Source: JABWCQ01 sp964530625 (lineage in GTDB: Bacteria > Electryoneota > RPQS01). From it: a stretch of 64,000 nucleotides of DNA. The stretch lies in contig CAZHAK010000013.1 of assembly GCA_964530625.1 (NCBI GenBank), positions 3,473 to 67,472 on the forward strand, written 5' to 3'. The translations under genes were made by a program, and so were the position numbers. Within the stretch, counting starts at the first letter, position 1, and every line of letters starts with the position of its first letter. Below, piece by piece: positions 61,365 through 64,000 of the stretch. Under the pieces are notes generated by a model, which had not been told where the DNA came from, made no database searches, and saw only the letters and a program-made list of their open reading frames with translations.

Positions 61365-61423
61365 GGCTAAAAGTTCACCTCCTTCCAAACAGCGGTTGAT
61401 TCACGGATTTTTTACAGACAATA

Positions 61424-61452
61424 AAGATACGATGTCCTAAGTTGAGATGCAA
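61424..61452 (-). promoter_or_regulatory. Sigma-70-type promoter of rpsU
   Basis: On the minus strand TTGCAT (61452-61447), a 17-base spacer, TATCTT (61429-61424). Confidence 0.6.
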
Positions 61453-61571
61453 CTCGGTTGTATTGGGTGCATTTGAACGTGAAATGTCATTACTTGTCGC
61501 CTCCCTGTATCAATTTTGAATTATCTAAACTTATATTTCACCACAATTAAGACCTTTTGGGTAAATATTCT

Positions 61572-61585
61572 GGACATTGACATCC
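61572..61585 (+). promoter_or_regulatory. Dyad-like GGACATTGACATCC before nrfA
   Basis: It resembles the nirK-leader dyad GGACATACAAGTCC (10 of 14 positions). It lies about 46 bases before the nrfA ATG. Candidate Rrf2/NsrR operator; inference only. Confidence 0.35.
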
Positions 61586-61631
61586 AAAATGGATTTACGT
61601 ATATTTTAGCTTCCCAATAAGGAAACTACCA

Positions 61632-62987
61632 ATGCAGCAAAAACATCATTATTCGCGCGGCGCAGCCGCAACCTGGTTACTTTTCGTCGCCAGCGTGATC
61701 GGCGTGTTGTTGATCGTCATGCTTTTAACGGACATTTTTGAAAAAAAGCAGGAGGCCCGATACTCCTATATCAAGACTCAAGAGATTGCCTGGGGCGAGC
61801 CTGACCCTGAAAAATGGAAGGCCAATTTCCCGCGTGAGTATACGGCCTACATGAAAACCATGAAGACGTCAGAGCTTGCCGCAGTTAGCCCCTACTCTCG
61901 TTATGGCGGCTCGGAATCCATCTCAAAATTAGACAAAAACCCGCGCATGAAACGGCTGTTCGCGGGCTACGGCTTTGGTGTGGATTATAATGAAGAGCGC
62001 GGTCATATGAACGCCATGCAGGATATGCTCGCGATCAAGCGACTGGGTGATAAGAAACCCGGCTCATGTATGACCTGCAAGAGTCCGCAAGTACCGCTCT
62101 TTATTGAAGAGCATGGCGCGGAAGCGTTTTACAACACCCCGGTCACCGAGCTGGTCGAAAAGCACGATTTTAAGCACTCGATCTCCTGCGGCGATTGCCA
62201 CAATTCGGAAACAATGGAACTGCTCGTGCGCCGGCCTGCCTATATCGAAGCGCAGACGCGCCGCGGCATTGACATCAATCAGCATGACCAAAACCAGAAG
62301 CGCACGGACGCCTGTGCGCAGTGTCATGTCGAATACTATTGGCCGAAAGAAACCAACTACGTGACGTTCCCGTGGGACAAAGGACTCTCAGTGGATTCCA
62401 TCGAAGCGTATTACGATGCAATAGATTTCGCGGATTGGGTGCATGCTGAAACCGGAACAAGGCTGGTTAAGATTCAACATCCTGAATTTGAATTGTGGAG
62501 CAGCGGCATTCATTCACGTTCGGGAGTCGGTTGTGCGGATTGCCACATGCCTTACACTCGCGACGGATCCATCAAAATTACGGATCACTGGATTCGCTCG
62601 CCCTATTTGAACATGACAAACGCGTGCTTAACCTGTCATCGCGAGAGCGAAGACGAAATGGCGCAGCGCATCCGCGAAATTCAGGATCGCACGTGGAGCC
62701 TGATGGATCGCTCTGAGACGGCAATCATCGAAGCAATTGACGCGATCGTATTGGCGATTCAGGCGGGCGCGACCGATGCCGAACTTGAAGAGTGCCGTAA
62801 GCTGCACCGCAAGGCGCATATTCGCTGGGATTTCGTATCGGCGGAAAACTCAATGGGCTTCCATAGTCCGCAGGAAGCGACGCGTATGTTGGGTGACGCG
62901 ATTGACTATGCGCGTCAAGCCGAACTCTCAGCCACAAAATTGCTTTCGAAATACGGTAAATTAGAAGTTGCCGCGCTCACGAAGTAA
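61632..62987 (+). CDS. nrfA: Ammonia-forming cytochrome c nitrite reductase NrfA
   Basis: A protein of 451 residues, anchored by an uncleaved N-terminal membrane helix (about 14-33). Five haem sites are present: the active-site CMTCK (146-150) with Lys as axial ligand, then CGDCH (186-190), CAQCH (228-232), CADCH (301-305) and CLTCH (332-336). His294 (SGIHSRSGVGC) and Tyr235 fit the catalytic His and Tyr. NrfA reduces nitrite to ammonium with six electrons from NrfH. It precedes nrfH, the reverse of the usual nrfHA order. Confidence 0.97.
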   Translation: MQQKHHYSRGAAATWLLFVASVIGVLLIVMLLTDIFEKKQEARYSYIKTQEIAWGEPDPEKWKANFPREYTAYMKTMKTSELAAVSPYSRYGGSESISKLDKNPRMKRLFAGYGFGVDYNEERGHMNAMQDMLAIKRLGDKKPGSCMTCKSPQVPLFIEEHGAEAFYNTPVTELVEKHDFKHSISCGDCHNSETMELLVRRPAYIEAQTRRGIDINQHDQNQKRTDACAQCHVEYYWPKETNYVTFPWDKGLSVDSIEAYYDAIDFADWVHAETGTRLVKIQHPEFELWSSGIHSRSGVGCADCHMPYTRDGSIKITDHWIRSPYLNMTNACLTCHRESEDEMAQRIREIQDRTWSLMDRSETAIIEAIDAIVLAIQAGATDAELEECRKLHRKAHIRWDFVSAENSMGFHSPQEATRMLGDAIDYARQAELSATKLLSKYGKLEVAALTK

Positions 62988-63002
62988 CAGGAAGGGAGCA
63001 AC

Positions 63003-63464
63003 ATGAAGAAGCCTTCCTTTCTCGTTACGCTGACCACGATTCTCGCGGGCGCGTTCGTCGCGCTGAATTTGTACACAGCATACTACAGCAGGGCCTACTC
63101 TTATTTGCAGGATGATCCGGCGGCGTGTATGAATTGCCACGTGATGAAAGACGCTTACGACGGCTGGCGTGTTTCAAGTCATCGCAACGTAACCTGCAAC
63201 GAGTGCCATACTCCGAACGACATAATCGGCAAGTATGCCACGAAGGTCGAGCACGGAGTCAGGCATTCCTATGTATTCACGTTTGAACCTGACAAACAGA
63301 TTTTCCGCTTGAAGGAAAGCGGCGAAAAGATTGTCACGAACAATTGTGTCGCCTGTCATCAGACACTGGTGAATTCAACATTGCCTGACCACACTAACGA
63401 GCGCCGGTGTTTGCAGTGCCACATCGGTGTCGCGCATGGCAAGCTTGCCAATCGGCGGCGATGA
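63003..63464 (+). CDS. nrfH: Tetrahaem quinol dehydrogenase NrfH
   Basis: A protein of 153 residues with one N-terminal membrane helix. Haem motifs: CMNCH (42-46, followed by Val-Met as in the NapC/NirT-type haem 1), CNECH (65-69), CVACH (115-119) and CLQCH (136-140). NrfH takes electrons from menaquinol and passes them to NrfA. Spacing and length match NrfH. It lies 15 bases after nrfA and is followed by a terminator. Confidence 0.96.
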   Translation: MKKPSFLVTLTTILAGAFVALNLYTAYYSRAYSYLQDDPAACMNCHVMKDAYDGWRVSSHRNVTCNECHTPNDIIGKYATKVEHGVRHSYVFTFEPDKQIFRLKESGEKIVTNNCVACHQTLVNSTLPDHTNERRCLQCHIGVAHGKLANRRR

Positions 63465-63502
63465 CGGTCACGACTTAAGCGAACTTATCCAGACTTTTTA
63501 GA

Positions 63503-63526
63503 ACGGGCGGCAGAAATGCCGCCCGT
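63503..63526 (+). terminator. Intrinsic terminator of nrfA-nrfH
   Basis: ACGGGCGGCA-GAAA-TGCCGCCCGT, a perfect 10-bp stem, followed by AAATATTTG. Confidence 0.85.
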
Positions 63527-63605
63527 AAATATTTGTAGGCGCTTCATCTTTTATGAATTCAATTGCTTAAGGGTAGCCAAGCTGTCCGTGGGGCAGAATT
63601 GCCTC

Positions 63606-63636
63606 TTGACACGTTCATTTTTTTTTTTGATATAAT
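63606..63636 (+). promoter_or_regulatory. Promoter with 11-T tract in its spacer
   Basis: TTGACA (63606-63611) and TATAAT (63631-63636) are separated by 19 bases, which include T11 (63618-63628). Removal of two T would give the optimal 17-base spacer. An alternative -10, GATATA, lies at 17 bases. The downstream gene encodes Cys-rich protein copy 2. Confidence 0.7.
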
Positions 63637-63692
63637 AGTAGCAGTCGTGTTGTGCATAGGGCGCGGCGCAAATTATCCATTAGGAGGTTGCG

Positions 63693-63986
63693 ATGAAGGA
63701 ACTTGTTCTGTCGGGACTGCTTCTAATGGGATTGAGTTCTTTAGGGTTTGGACAGACGGACGATCCGGGGTGCAACGTTGGTGTTTCAGTTACAGACTAT
63801 GGTTGTACCACCGGTCAAGATGATTACAATTTTGTACCCGGATGCACAAGCTCAAGTGAGTTCCGTGTTGTATGCAATGGAACCATTTGGGTTAGAGCTT
63901 GGACATCATGCGCCTCAGGATCGTGCAACAATTGTGCTGTGTGTGTTTGGACTGCACCCCAAATGTTGGAGACGTTATCCACTTAG
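63693..63986 (+). CDS. Small cysteine-rich secreted protein, family A copy 2
   Basis: A protein of 97 residues; ATG 63693 follows AGGAGG. The signal peptide is MKELVLSGLLLMGLSSLGFG. The mature part has GCTSSSEFRVVCNGT and CASGSCNNCAVCVW, matching the Cys-rich protein at 7107 (GCTQSSVFQVNFSGT and CTNACDCSSCVFV) in order and spacing. It ends about 60 residues earlier than that copy, directly after the shared core, at a TAG near the window edge. One other frame stays open there, so a frameshifted or longer relative cannot be excluded. Function unknown. Confidence 0.7.
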   Translation: MKELVLSGLLLMGLSSLGFGQTDDPGCNVGVSVTDYGCTTGQDDYNFVPGCTSSSEFRVVCNGTIWVRAWTSCASGSCNNCAVCVWTAPQMLETLST

Positions 63987-64000
63987 TTTAGGCTGCGGTT

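Noticed and set aside
1..64000. tRNA, rRNA, CRISPR arrays, insertion sequences or prophage genes
   Set aside because: None was recognised when reading both strands; the short repeats present do not have CRISPR spacing.

Overview
The window is from a Gram-negative bacterium with an outer membrane. Lipoproteins, outer-membrane barrels, a type IX secretion system (PorU-like C25 sortase, PorV-like barrel) and at least seven cargo proteins ending in the YPNPFN...G(V/I)YF...K sorting domain place it in the Fibrobacterota-Chlorobiota-Bacteroidota superphylum or a related candidate phylum. Promoters are of classic TTGACA-17-TATAAT type and GGAGG ribosome-binding sites are common. Both argue against Bacteroidota proper, whose -10 element differs and which mostly lack Shine-Dalgarno sites. 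I cannot name the phylum from sequence alone. No tRNA, rRNA, CRISPR array, transposase or prophage gene was seen.

Layout. 1-3.5 kb: a truncated secreted protein, then a minus-strand regulatory operon (XRE - CheW - HDOD - receiver). 3.7-7 kb: a nucleoside-kinase-like protein coupled to tatC, then yhhQ and queG (queuosine salvage and synthesis) divergent around a heptamer repeat. 7-10.4 kb: a small Cys-rich secreted protein coupled to a beta-helix T9SS cargo, and a secreted repeat protein, with two copies of a 70-bp double-hairpin terminator element. 10.4-12 kb: an orphan NtrC-type regulator. 12.3-23 kb: dapA-dapB and lysC separated by four tandem T9SS cargo paralogues and a lipoprotein. 23-37.3 kb: a SpoIID-like protein, prfB with its programmed frameshift, a subtilase cargo, alr, a GNAT acetyltransferase, an SDR, a DUF5916 protein, lysS, a LolC/E-type permease, a GT-C-like membrane protein and an NsrR-like Rrf2 regulator. 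37.4-39.3 kb: nirK and a thioredoxin-like protein. 39.4-47.5 kb: the minus-strand porU-porV-lipoprotein-SLBB operon, with a long structured leader. 47.6-57.9 kb: a long plus-strand run (pgi, lipoprotein, sensor-like protein, GPx, membrane proteins, GT2, ushA-like, lamin-tail-like cargo). 58.1-61.4 kb: minus-strand cvpA-mutS2 and rpsU. 61.6-63.5 kb: nrfA-nrfH. 63.6 kb to the end: a second Cys-rich secreted protein behind a promoter whose spacer holds an 11-T tract.

How the genes work together. PorU and PorV would process and anchor the YPNPFN-tailed cargos that surround them. NirK (nitrite to NO) and NrfAH (nitrite to ammonium) give two fates for nitrite. The Rrf2 regulator next to nirK has the cysteine pattern of NO sensors, and a similar 14-bp dyad lies before both nirK and nrfA. 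The most unusual elements are the porU leader (an attenuator-like long hairpin ending in T6), the T-tract promoter, the paired Cys-rich small proteins, and CxxC motifs inside three T9SS tails.
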